DNA from: Utricularia gibba
Lineage: Eukaryota; Streptophyta; Magnoliopsida; Lamiales; Lentibulariaceae
DNA length: 64,000 nucleotides
Direction: 5' to 3'
Assembly (NCBI GenBank): GCA_002189035.1
Contig: NEEC01000159.1
Span: forward strand, 1-64,000
In this document: positions 13,224-25,200 of the stretch, piece after piece
How the letters are laid out: every line of letters starts with the position of its first letter
How positions within the stretch are numbered: the stretch's first letter is position 1
Position numbers and translations under genes: made by a program
Notes under the pieces: model-generated
What the model was told of the DNA's origin: nothing
Seen by the model: the letters and a program-made list of their open reading frames with translations, nothing else
Databases searched by the model: none

Positions 13224-16200
13224 ATACCGTTTCGAAGCTCGTTCCGAGCCGGTCATCTTCCGTGTTGAAAGCTTCTTCGTCCGAGGATGCATCAGAGCTC
13301 GAATTATCGCCTTATATTAGCCTTCAGATGTGCCACAAAGTGGCCACCACGTTCGCGACGATGCGACTTGGAACACCAAATCGACGCGATTGTATTTTCG
13401 GCTTGCAAAACATCTGCGTTTTTTCGGGTGATGTGAAATATGGGTTTTCGAGGCGATCTTTGCACATGCTTAGGGTGTGTCCTACCCGAAGCCTCATGGT
13501 TTCCTCGCACACCGTTCGGCATCTCGTCGATATCCTGAAGACCGATGAGTCACGCTGCGCCCGGCATACCGTTTCGAAGCTCGTTCCGAGCCGGTCATCT
13601 TCCGTGTTGAAAGCTTCTTCGTCGAGGATGCATCAGAGCTCGAATTATCGCCTTCTATTAGCCTTCAGATGCCCACAAAGTGGCCACCACGTTCGCGACG
13701 ATGCGACTTGAACACCAAAATCGACGTGATTGTGATTTTCGGCTTGCAAAACATCTGCGTTTTTTGGGTGATGTGAAATATGGGTTTTCGAGGCGATCTT
13801 TGCACATGCTTAGGGTGTGTCCCACCGAAGCCTCATGGTTTCCTCGCACACCGTTCGGCATCTCGTCGATATCCTGAAGACCGTGATGAGTCACGCTGCG
13901 CCCGGCATACCGTTTCGAAGCTCGTTCCGAGCCGGTCATCTTCCGTGTTGAATGCTTCTTCGTCCGAGGATGCATCAGAGCTCGAATTATCGCCTTCTAT
14001 TAGCCTTCAGATGTGCCACAAAGTGGCCACCACGTTCGCGACGATGCGACTTGGAACACCAAATCGACGTGATTGTATTTTCGGCTTGCAAAACATCTGC
14101 GTTTTTTCGGGTGATGTGAAATATGGGTTTTCGAGGCGATCTTTGCACATGCTTAGGGTGTGTCCTACCCGAAGCCTCATGGTTTCCTCGCACACCGTTC
14201 GGCATCTCGTCGATATCCTGAAGACCGTGATGAGTCACGCTGCGCCCGCATACCGTTTCGAAGCTCGTTCCGAGCCGGTCATCTTCCGTGTTTAAAGCTT
14301 CTTCGTCCGAGGATGCATCAGAGCTCGAATTATCGCCTTTATTAGCCTTCAGATGTGCCACAAAGTGGCCACCACGTTCGCGACGATGCGACTTGGAACA
14401 CCAAAATCGACGATTGTTTTTCGGCTTGCAAAACATCTGCGTTTTTTCGGGTGATGTGAAATATGGGTTTTCGAGGCGATCTTTGCACATGCTTAGGGTG
14501 TGTCCTACCCGAAGCCTCATGGTTTCCTCGCACACCGTTCGGCATCTCGTCGATATCCTGAAGACCGATGAGTCACGCTGCGCCCGGATACCGTTTCGAA
14601 GCTCGTTCCGAGCCGGTCATCTTCCGTGTTGAAAGCTTCTTCGTCCGAGGATGCATCAGAGCTCGAATTATCGCCTTCTATTAGCCTTCAGATGCGCCAC
14701 AAAGTGGCCACCACGTTCGCGACGATGCGACTTGGAACACCAAATCGACGCGATTGTATTTTCGGCTTGCAAAACATCTGCGTTTTTTGGGTGATGTGAA
14801 ATATGGGTTTTCGAGGCGATCTTTGCACATGCTTAGGGTGTGTCCCTACCCGAAGCCTCATGGTTTCCTCGCACACCGTTCGGCATCTCGTCGATATCCT
14901 GAAGACCGTGATGAGTCACGCTGCGCCCGGCATACCGTTTCGAAGCTCGTTCCGAGCCGGTCATCTTCCGTGTTGAAAGCTTCTTCGTCCGAGGATGCAT
15001 CAGAGCTCGAATTATCGCCTTCTATTAGCCTTCAGATGTGCCACAAAGTGGCCACCACGTTCGCGACGATGCGACTTGTAACACCAGAATCGACGCGATT
15101 GTGATTTTCGGCTTGCAAAACATCTGCGTTTTTTGGGTGATGTGAAATATGGGTTTTCGAGGCGATCTTTGCACATGCTTAGGGTGTGTCCCTACCCGAA
15201 GCCTCATGGTTTCCTCGCACACCGTTCGGCATCTCGTCGATATCCTGAAGACCGTGATGAGTCACGCTGCGCCCGGAATACCGTTTCGAAGCTCGTTCCG
15301 AGCCGTCATCTTCCGTGTTGAAAGCTTCTTCGTCCGAGGATGCATCAGAGCTCGAATTATCGCCTTATATTAGCCTTCAGATGTGCCACAAAGTGGCCAC
15401 CACGTTCGCGACGATGCGACTTGGAACACCAAAATCGACGTGATTGTAATTTTCGGCTTGCAAAACATCTGCGTTTTTTCGGGTGATGTGAAATATGGGT
15501 TTTCGAGGCGATCTTTGCACATGCTTAGGGTGTGTCCCTACCGAAGCCTCATGGTTTCCTCGCACACCGTTCGGCATCTCGTCGATATCCTGAAGACCGT
15601 GATGAGTCACGCTGCGCCCGGATACCGTTTCGAAGCTCGTTCCGAGCCGGTCATCTTCCGTGTTGAAGCTTCTTCGTCCGAGGATGCATCAGAGCTCGAA
15701 TTATCGCCTTCTATTAGCCTTCAGATGTGCCACAAAGTGGCCACCACGTTCGCGACGATGCGACTTGGAACACCAAAATCGACGCGATTGTGATTTTCGG
15801 CTTGCAAAACATCTGCGTTTTTTCGGGTGATGTGAAATATGGGTTTTCGAGGCGATCTTTGCACATGCTTAGGGTGTGTCCCTACCGAAGCCTCATGGTT
15901 TCCTCGCACACCGTTCGGCATCTCGTCGATATCCTGAAGACCGTGATGAGTCACGCTGCGCCCGGAATACCGTTTCGAAGCTCGTTCCGAGCCGGTCATC
16001 TTCCGTGTTGAAAGCTTCTTCGTCCGAGGATGCATCAAGCTCGAATTATCGCCTTCTATTAGCCTTCAGATGCGCCACAAAGTGGCCACCACGTTCGCGA
16101 CGATGCGACTTGTAACACCAAATCGACGCGATTGTATTTTCGGCTTGCAAAACATCTGCGTTTTTTCGGGTGATGTGAAATATGGGTTTTCGAGGCGATC

Positions 16201-16578
16201 TTTGCACATGCTTAGGGTGTGTCCCTACCCGAAGCCTCATGGTTTCCTCGCACACGTTCGGCATCTCGTCGATATCCTGAAGACCGTGATGAGTCACGCT
16301 GCGCCCGGAATACCGTTTCGAAGCTCGTTCCGAGCCGGTCATCTTCCGTGTTGAAAGCTTCTTCGTCCGAGGATGCATCAGAGCTCGAATTATCGCCTTA
16401 TATTAGCCTTCAGATGCGCCACAAAGTGGCCACCACGTTCGCGACGATGCGACTTGGAACACCAAAATCGACGTGATTGTGAATTTTCGGCTTGCAAAAC
16501 ATCTGCGTTTTTTCGGGTGATGTGAAATATGGGTTTTCGAGGCGATCTTTGCACATGCTTAGGGTGTGTCCCTACCCG

Positions 16579-16863
16579 ACACCGTTCGGCTCATATCCTG
16601 GACCGTGATTCACGCTGCGCCCGGACCGTTTCGAAGCTCGTTCGAGCATCTCCGTGTTGAATGCGTCCGAGGATGCATCTCTTATCGATAGAGATGTGCC
16701 GTGGCCATTCGCGACGATGCGACTTGGAACACCAAATCGACGCGGCCGGATGTGAAATACCGATTTTGCGCGCCACAAAGTTCCGGCACCACGTCGCTTC
16801 CGTGTGTTGAAAAAGCTTCTTCGTCCGAGGATCAAAATCGACGCGATTGTGATTTCGCCTCGG
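16579..16863 (+). repeat. Strongly scrambled monomer segment
   Basis: This ~285 bp stretch is made of short satellite pieces in partly wrong order. After CCCTACCCGA about 27 bp are skipped to CACCGTTCGG. GTGTTGA...GTCCGAGGAT occurs twice (from about 16654 and about 16804) and CAAA(A)TCGACGCG occurs twice (about 16733 and 16833), so part of the monomer is passed twice. TGTGAAATAC, GCGCCACAAAG and CACCACGT appear out of context. It is the most degraded patch in the window: either a rearrangement hotspot or failed consensus. Confidence 0.8.
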
Positions 16864-17579
16864 CTTGCAAAACATCTGCGTTTTTTCGGGTGATGTGAAA
16901 TATGGGTTTTCGAGGCGATCTTTGCACATGCTTAGGGTGTGTCCCTACCGAAGCCTCATGGTTTCCTCGCACACCGTTCGGCATCTCGTCGATATCCTGA
17001 AGACCGTGATGAGTCACGCTGCGCCCGGAATACCGTTTCGAAGCTCGTTCCGAGCCGTCATCTTCCGTGTTGAAAGCTTCTTCGTCCGAGGATGCATAAG
17101 AGCTCGAATTATCGCCTTATATTAGCCTTCAGATGTGCCACAAAGTGGCCACCACGTTCGCGACGACGCGACTTGGAACACCAAAATCGACGTGATTGTA
17201 ATTTTCGGCTTGCAAAACATCTGCGTTTTTTCGGGTGATGTGAAATATGGGTTTTCGAGGCGATCTTTGCACATGCTTAGGGTGTGTCCCTACCGAAGCC
17301 TCATGGTTTCCTCGCACACCGTTCGGCATCTCGTCGATATCCTGAAGACCGTGATGAGTCACGCTGCGCCCGGAATACCGTTTCGAAGCTCGTTCCGAGC
17401 CGGTCATCTTCCGTGTTGAAGCTTCTTCGTCCGAGGATGCATCAGAGCTCGAATTATCGCCTTCTATTAGCCTTCAGATGTGCCACAAAGTGGCCACCAC
17501 GTTCGCGACGATGCGACTTGGAACACCAAATCGACGCGATTGATTTTCGGCTTGCAAAACATCTGCGTTTTTTCGGGTG

Positions 17580-17729
17580 CAAAACAATCATGGGTTTTCG
17601 AGGGTGATGTGAATTGCACATTTCGCTTAGGATGTTTGCCTACCCGATGCTTATGGTTTCGTCGCTACACCGTTCGGCATCTCATGTCGATATCCTGACA
17701 GTTCGGCATCTCGTCGATATCCTGAAGAC
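17580..17729 (+). repeat. Scrambled monomer with a local tandem duplication
   Basis: After TTTTTTCGGGTG the sequence returns to GCAAAAC, then GGGTTTTCGAGGGTGATGTG gives inverted order of two blocks, followed by many substitutions (TTTGCCTACCCGATGCTTAT). At 17672-17700 and 17701-17727 the block GTTCGGCATCTC...ATATCCTGA is present twice in tandem, ~29 and ~27 bp, the first copy with an extra AT. Confidence 0.8.
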
Positions 17730-19789
17730 CGATGAGTCACGCTGCGCCCGGCATACCGTTTCGAAGCTCGTTCCGAGCCGGTCATCTTCCGTGTTTGCTT
17801 TCTTCGTCCGAGGATGCATCAGAGCTCGAATTATCGCCTTCTATTAGCCTTCAGATGTGCCACAAAGTGGCCACCACGTTCGCGACGATGCGACTTGGAA
17901 CACAAAAAAATCGACGCGATTGTGATTTTCGGCTTGCAAAACATCTGCGTTTTTCGGGTGATGTGAAATATGGGTTTTCGAGGCGATCTTTGCACATGCT
18001 TAGGGTGTGCCCTACCCCGAAGCCTCATGGTTTCCTCGCACACCGTTCGGCATCTCTCGATATCCTGAAGACCGTGATGAGTCACGCTGCGCCCGGCATA
18101 CCGTTTCGAAGCTCGTTCCGAGCCGGTCATCTTCCGTGTTGAAAGCTTCTTCGTCCGAGGATGCATCAGAGCTCGAATTATCGCCTTCTATTAGCCTTCA
18201 GATGCGCCACAAAGTGGCCACCACGTTCGCGACGATGCGACTTGTAACACCAAGAATCGACGCGATTGTGATTTTCGGCTTGCAAAACATCTGCGTTTTT
18301 GGGTGATGTGAAATATGGGTTTTCGAGGCGATCTTTGCACATGCTTAGGGTGTGTTCTACCGAAGCCTCATGGTTTCCTCGCACACCGTTCGGCATCTCG
18401 TCGATATCCTGACCGTGATGAGTCACGCTGCGCCGGAATACCGTTTCGAAGCTCGTTCCGAGCCGTCATCTTCCGTGTTGAAAGCTTCTTCGTCCAGGAT
18501 GCATCAGAGCTCGAATTATCGCCTTAATTAGCCTTCAGATGTGCCACAAAGTGGCCACCACGTTCGCGACGATGCGACTTGGAACACCAAATCGACGTGA
18601 TTGTAATTTTCGGCTTGCAAAACATCTGCGTTTTTTCGGGTGATGTGAAATATGGGTTTTCGAGGCGATCTTTGCACATGCTTAGGGTGTGTCCCTACCG
18701 AAGCCTCATGGTTTCCTCGCACACCGTTCGGCATCTCGTCGATATCCTGAAGACCGTGATGAGTCACGCTGCGCCCGGAATACCGTTTCGAAGCTCGTTC
18801 CGAGCCGGTCATCTTCCGTGTTGAAAGCTTCTTCGTCCGAGGATGCATCAGAGCTCGAATTATCGCCTTATATTAGCCTTCAGATGCGCCACAAAGTGGC
18901 CACCACGTTCGCGACGATGCGACTTGGAACACAAAATCGACGCGATTGTAATTTTCGGCTTGCAAAACATCTGCGTTTTTTCGGTGATGTGAAATATGGG
19001 TTTTCGAGGCGATCTTTGCACATGCTTAGGGTGTGTCCTACCGAAGCCTCATGGTTTCCTCGCACACCGTTCGGCATCTCGTCGATATCCTGAAGACCGT
19101 GATGAGTCACGCTGCGCCCGGAATACCGTTTCGAAGCTCGTTCCGAGCCGGTCATCTTCCGTGTTGAAAGCTTCTTCGTCCGAGGATGCATCAGAGCTCG
19201 AATTATCGCCTTCTATTAGCCTTCAGATGTGCCACAAAGTGGCCACCACGTTCGCGACGATGCGACTTGGAACACCAAAATCGACGCGATTGTGATTTTC
19301 GGCTTGCAAAACATCTGCGTTTTTTCGGGTGATGTGAAATATGGGTTTTCGAGGCGATCTTTGCACATGCTTAGGGTGTGTCCCTACCGAAGCCTCATGG
19401 TTTCCTCGCACACCGTTCGGCATCTCGTCGATATCCTGAAGACCGTGATGAGTCACGCTGCGCCGGAATACCGTTTCGAAGCTCGTTCCGAGCCGGTCAT
19501 CTTCCGTGTTGAAAGCTTCTTCGTCCGAGGATGCATCAGAGCTCGAATTATCGCCTTCTATTAGCCTTCAGATGCGCCACAAAGTGGCCACCACGTTCGC
19601 GACGATGCGACTTGGAAACACCAAAATCGACGCGATTGTAATTTTCGGCTTGCAAAACATCTGCGTTTTTTCGGGTGATGTGAAATATGGGTTTTCGAGG
19701 CGATCTTTGCACATGCTTAGGGTGTGTCCTACCGAAGCCTCATGGTTTCCTCGCACACCGTTCGGCATCTCGTCGATATCCTGAAGACC

Positions 19790-19846
19790 AATCCACGCCC
19801 CGCCGTTTTTTATCGTGTTGAAAGCTTCGTCCGAGATGCATAGAGC
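19790..19846 (+). repeat. Monomer with large internal deletion
   Basis: From GAAGACC the sequence passes through an unusual AATCCACGCCCCGCCG and a T run to TCGTGTTGAAAGC. Most of the segment containing TGAGTCA and GCTCGTTCCGAGC is lost, and GTCCGAGGATGCATCAGAG is shortened to GTCCGAGATGCATAGAG. Confidence 0.75.
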
Positions 19847-20108
19847 TCGAATTATCGCCTTCTATTAGCCTTCAGATGCGCCACAAAGTGGCCACCACGT
19901 TCGCGACGATGCGACTTGGAACACCAAATCGACGCGATTGTGATTTTCGGCTTGCAAAACATCTGCGTTTTTGGGTGATGTGAAATATGGGTTTTCGAGG
20001 CGATCTTTGCACATGCTTAGGGTGTCCCTACCCGAAGCCTCATGGTTTCCTCGCACACCGCGGCATCTCGTCGATATCCTGAAGACCGTGATGAGTCACG
20101 CTGCGCCC

Positions 20109-20187
20109 GATCCGTTTGAAGCAGCATCTTCCGCTTAGGATGCATCAGTCGTTATCCCTACCTTCAGATGCGCCACAAAGCCTCGCG
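20109..20187 (+). repeat. Degraded monomer segment
   Basis: Between CTGCGCCCG and GCGACGATGCGAC the monomer is compressed: TCCGTTTGAAGC, then CATCTTCCGCTTAGGATGC, GTCGTTATCCCTACCTTCAG, and a loss of GTGGCCACCACGTT. Satellite pieces remain recognisable. Confidence 0.75.
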
Positions 20188-20468
20188 ACGATGCGACTTG
20201 TAACACCAAATCGACGCGATTGTGATTTTCGGCTTGCAAAACATCTGCGTTTTTGGGTGATGTGAAATATGGGTTTTCGAGGCGATCTTTGCACATGCTT
20301 AGGGTGTGTCCTACAAGCCTCATGGTTTCCTCGCACACCGTTCGGCATCTCGTCGATATCCTGAAGACCGTGATGAGTCACGCTGCGCCCGGATACCGTT
20401 TCGAAGCTCGTTCCGAGCCGGTCATCTTCCGTGTTAAAGCTTCTTCGTCCGAGGATGCATCAGAGCTC

Positions 20469-20650
20469 GGCCTCATCTTCATGCGTGTTCGCAAAGGAAC
20501 TTCTTGCGCGTCCGAGGATGCACATCTTAGACCGCCTCATGAATTCGGCATCTCGCCCTTCACGCTGCGCCCGGAATACCGTTTCGAAGCTCGTTCCGAG
20601 CCGGTCATCTTCCGTGCTTCACATCAGAGTGGCCACCACGTGGCCACCAC
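20469..20650 (+). repeat. Chimeric monomer with possibly foreign bases and an 11 bp tandem duplication
   Basis: After GCATCAGAGCTCG the expected AATTATCGCC is replaced by sequence only partly like the satellite (GCGTGTTCGCAAAGGAAC, GACCGCCTCATGAATTCGG). The repeat resumes at about 20567 with TCACGCTGCGCCCGGAATAC, then breaks again after CATCTTCCGTG. GTGGCCACCAC is present twice in tandem at 20629-20639 and 20640-20650. About 60-80 bp here could be non-satellite or heavily mutated. Confidence 0.75.
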
Positions 20651-21178
20651 GTTCGCGACGATGCGACTTGTAACACCAATCGACGCGATTGTAATTTTCG
20701 GCTTGCAAAACATCTGCGTTTTTTCGGGTGATGTGAAATATGGGTTTTCGAGGCGATCTTGCACATGCTTAGGGTGTGTCCTACCGAAGCCTCATGGTTT
20801 CCTCGCACACCGTTCGGCATCTCGTCGATATCCTGAAGACCGTGATGAGTCACGCTGCGCCGCAATACCGTTTCGAAGCTCGTTCCGAGCCGGTCATCTT
20901 CCGTGTTTAAAGCTTCTTCGTCCGAGGATGCATCAGAGCTCGAATTATCGCCTTCTATTAGCCTTCAGATGCGCCACAAAGTGGCCACCACGTTCGCGAC
21001 GATGCGACTTGGAACACCAAAATCGACGCGATTGATTTTCGGCTTGCAAAACATCTGCGTTTTTTCGGGTGATGTGAAATATGGGTTTTCGAGGCGATCT
21101 TTGCACATGCTTAGGGTGTGTCCTACCCGAAGCCTCATGGTTTCCTCGCACACCGTTCGGCATCTCGTCGATATCCTG

Positions 21179-21318
21179 AAACCGTGACACGTGATACCGA
21201 GTCACGCTGCTTCTTCGTCCGAGGATGCATCAGAGCTCGAATTATCGCCTTCTATTAGCCTTCAGATGCGCCACAGCTTCGCGACGATTCCGAGCGATTG
21301 TGATTTTCGGTCATCTGC
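21179..21318 (+). repeat. Monomer with two deletions and scrambled joins
   Basis: After ATCCTGAA the sequence reads ACCGTGACACGTGATACCGA, then GTCACGCTGC is joined directly to TTCTTCGTCC, losing about 85 bp including GCTCGTTCCGAGC. The next border is also short: CCACAG joins TTCGCGACGATT and GATTTTCGG joins TCATCTGCG. Confidence 0.8.
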
Positions 21319-22042
21319 GTTTTTTGGGTGATGTGAAATATGGGTTTTCGAGGCGATCTTTGCACATGCTTAGGGTGTGTCCTACCGAAGCCTCATGGTT
21401 TCCTCGCACACCGTTCGGCATCTCGTCGATATCCTGAAGACCGTGATGAGTCACGCTGCGCCCGGAATACCGTTTCGAAGCTCGTTCCGAGCCGGTCATC
21501 TTCCGTGTTGAAGCTTCTTCGTCCGAGGATGCATCAGAGCTCGAATTATCGCCTTCTATTAGCCTTCAGATGTGCCACAAAGTGGCCACCACGTTCGCGA
21601 CGATGCGACTTGGAACACCAAAATCGACGTGATTGTAATTTTCGGCTTGCAAAACATCTGCGTTTTTTCGGGTGATGTGAAATATGGGTTTTCGAGGCGA
21701 TCTTTGCACATGCTTAGGGTGTGTCCCTACCGAAGCCTCATGGTTTCCTCGCACACCGTTCGGCATCTCGTCGATATCCTGAAGACCGTGATGAGTCACG
21801 CTGCGCCCGGAATACCGTTTCGAAGCTCGTTCCGAGCCGGTCATCTTCCGTGTTGAAAGCTTCTTCGTCCGAGATGCATCAGAGCTCGAATTATCGCCTA
21901 TTAGCCTTCAGATGTGCCACAAAGTGGCCACGTTCGCGACGAGCGACTTGGAACACAAATCGACGTGATTGTATTTTCGGCTTGCAAAACATCTGCGTTT
22001 TTTCGGGTGATGTGAAATATGGGTTTTCGAGGCGATCTTTGC

Positions 22043-22252
22043 ATGGGGTGTCCCTCCCGCACACCCGTTCGGCATCTCGATATCCTGATGATGAGTCCGC
22101 TGAACCGTTTCGACCGTTCCGATGAGTCACGAGCTCGAATTATCGCCTTCTATTAGCCTTCAGATGTGCCACAAAGTGGCCACCACGTTCGCGACGATGC
22201 GACTTGGAACACCAAAATCGCGCGATCGTTCCGAGCCGGCACATGCTTATCT
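22043..22252 (+). repeat. Monomer pair with multiple internal jumps
   Basis: GCACATGCTTAGGG is shortened to GCATGGGG, CCCTACCGAAG...CTCGCACACC is reduced to CCCTCCCGCACACCC, and the middle is compressed to CGTTTCGACCGTTCCGATGA before GAGCTCGAATT. In the next monomer CAAAATCGCGCGAT jumps to CGTTCCGAGCCGG and then back to CACATGCTTA, losing most of the first third of the unit. Confidence 0.8.
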
Positions 22253-25200
22253 ACCGAAGCCTCATGGTTTCCTCGCACACCGTTCGGCATCTCGTCGATA
22301 TCCTGAAGACCGTGATGAGTCACGCTGCGCCCGGAATACCGTTTCGAAGCTCGTTCCGAGCCGGTCATCTTCCGTGTTGAAAGCTTCTTCGTCCGAGATG
22401 CAGAGCTCGAATTATCGCCTTCTATTAGCCTTCAGATGTGCCACAAAGTGGCCACCACGTTCGCGACGATGCGACTTGGAACACCAAAATCGACGTGATT
22501 GTATTTTCGGCTTGCAAAACATCTGCGTTTTTTCGGGTGATGTGAAATATGGGTTTTCGAGGCGATCTTTGCACATGCTTAGGGTGTGTCCCTACGAAGC
22601 CTCATGGTTTCCTCGCACACCGTTCGGCATCTCGTCGATATCCTGAAGACCGTGATGAGTCACGCTGCGCCCGGAATACCGTTTCGAAGCTCGTTCCGAG
22701 CCGGTCATCTTCCGTGTTGAATGCTTCTTCGTCCGAGGATGCATAAGAGCTCGAATTATCGCCTTATATTAGCCTTCAGATGTGCCACAAAGTGGCCACC
22801 ACGTTCGCGACGATGCGACTTGGAACACCAAAATCGACGTGATTGTAATTTTCGGCTTGCAAAACATCTGCGTTTTTTCGGGTGATGTGAAATATGGGTT
22901 TTCGAGGCGATCTTTGCACATGCTTAGGGTGTGTCCCTACCGAAGCCTCATGGTTTCCTCGCACACCGTTCGGCATCTCGTCGATATCCTGAAGACCGTG
23001 ATGAGTCACGCTGCGCCCGGATACCGTTTCGAAGCTCGTTCCGAGCCGGTCATCTTCCGTGTTTAAAGCTTCTTCGTCCGAGGATGCATCAGAGCTCGAA
23101 TTATCGCCTTCTATTAGCCTTCAGATGTGCCACAAAGTGGCCACCACGTTCGCGACGATGCGACTTGGAACACCAAAATCGACGCGATTGTATTTTCGGC
23201 TTGCAAAACATCTGCGTTTTTTCGGGTGATGTGAAATATGGGTTTTCGAGGCGATCTTTGCACATGCTTAGGGTGTGTCCCTACCGAAGCCTCATGGTTT
23301 CCTCGCACACCGTTCGGCATCTCGTCGATATCCTGAAGACCGTGATGAGTCACGCTGCGCCCGGAATACCGTTTCGAAGCTCGTTCCGAGCCGGTCATCT
23401 TCCGTGTTGAATGCTTCTTCGTCCGAGGATGCATAAGAGCTCGAATTATCGCCTTATATTAGCCTTCAGATGTGCCACAAAGTGGCCACCACGTTCGCGA
23501 CGATGCGACTTGGAACACCAAAATCGACGTGATTGTAATTTTCGGCTTGCAAAACATCTGCGTTTTTTCGGGTGATGTGAAATATGGGTTTTCGAGGCGA
23601 TCTTTGCACATGCTTAGGGTGTGTCCCTACTCGAAGCCTCATGGTTTCCTCGCACACCGTTCGGCATCTCGTCGATATCCTGAAGACCGTGATGAGTCAC
23701 GCTGCGCCCGGATACCGTTTCGAAGCTCGTTCCGAGCCGGTCATCTTCCGTTTGAATTCTTCGTCCGAGGATGCATCAGAGCTCGAATTATCGCCTTCTA
23801 TTAGCCTTCAGATGTGCCACAAAGTGGCCACCACGTTCGCGACGATGCGACTTGGAACACCAAAATCGACACGATTGTGATTTTCGGCTTGCAAAACATC
23901 TGCGTTTTTTCGGGTGATGTGAAATATGGGTTTTCGAGGCGATCTTTCACATGCTTAGGGTGTGTCCTACCCGAAGCCTCATGGTTTCCTCGCACACCGT
24001 TCGGCATCTCGTCGATATCCTGAAGACCGTGATGAGTCACGCTGCGCCCGGAATACCGTTTCGAAGCTCGTTCCGAGCCGGTCATCTTCCGTGTTGAAAG
24101 CTTCTTCGTCCGAGGATGCATCAGAGCTCGAATTATCGCCTTCTATTAGCCTTCAGATGCCCACAAAGTGGCCACCACGTTCGCGACGATGCGACTTGTA
24201 ACACCAAATCGACGCGATTGTATTTTCGGCTTGCAAAACATCTGCGTTTTTTGGGTGATGTGAAATATGGGTTTTCGAGGCGATCTTTGCACATGCTTAG
24301 GGTGTGTCCCTACCCGAAGCCTCATGGTTTCCTCGCACACCGTTCGGCATCTCGTCGATATCCTGAAGACCGTGATGAGTCACGCTGCGCCCGGAATACC
24401 GTTTCGAAGCTCGTTCCGAGCCGTCATCTTCCGTGTTGAAAGCTTCTTCGTCCGAGGATGCATCAGAGCTCGAATTATCGCCTTATTAGCCTTCAGATGT
24501 GCCACAAAGTGGCCACCACGTTCGCGACGATGCGACTTGGAACACCAAAATCGACGTGATTGTAATTTTCGGCTTGCAAAACATCTGCGTTTTTTCGGGT
24601 GATGTGAAATATGGGTTTTCGAGGCGATCTTTGCACATGCTTAGGGTGTGTCCCTACCCGAAGCCTCATGGTTTCCTCGCACACCGTTCGGCATCTCGTC
24701 GATATCCTGAAGACCGTGATGAGTCACGCTGCGCCCGGAATACCGTTTCGAAGCTCGTTCCGAGCCGGTCATCTTCCGTGTTGAATGCTTCTTCGTCCGA
24801 GGATGCATAAGAGCTCGAATTATCGCCTTTATTAGCCTTCAGATGTGCCACAAAGTGGCCACCACGTTCGCGACGATGCGACTTGAACACCAAAATCGAC
24901 GCGATTGTATTTTCGGCTTGCAAAACATCTGCGTTTTTTCGGGTGATGTGAAATATGGGTTTTCGAGGCGATCTTTGCACATGCTTAGGGTGTGTCCCTA
25001 CCCGAAGCCTCATGGTTTCCTCGCACACCGTTCGGCATCTCGTCGATATCCTGAAGACCGTGATGAGTCACGCTGCGCCCGGATACCGTTTCGAAGCTCG
25101 TTCCGAGCCGGTCATCTTCCGTGTTGAAAGCTTCTTCGTCCGAGGATGCATCAGAGCTCGAATTATCGCCTTCTATTAGCCTTCAGATGCCACAAAGTGG

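Noticed and set aside
16579-16863. Transposable element insertion
   Set aside because: The pieces are all satellite-derived or too short; there are no terminal repeats, target-site duplications or coding remains.
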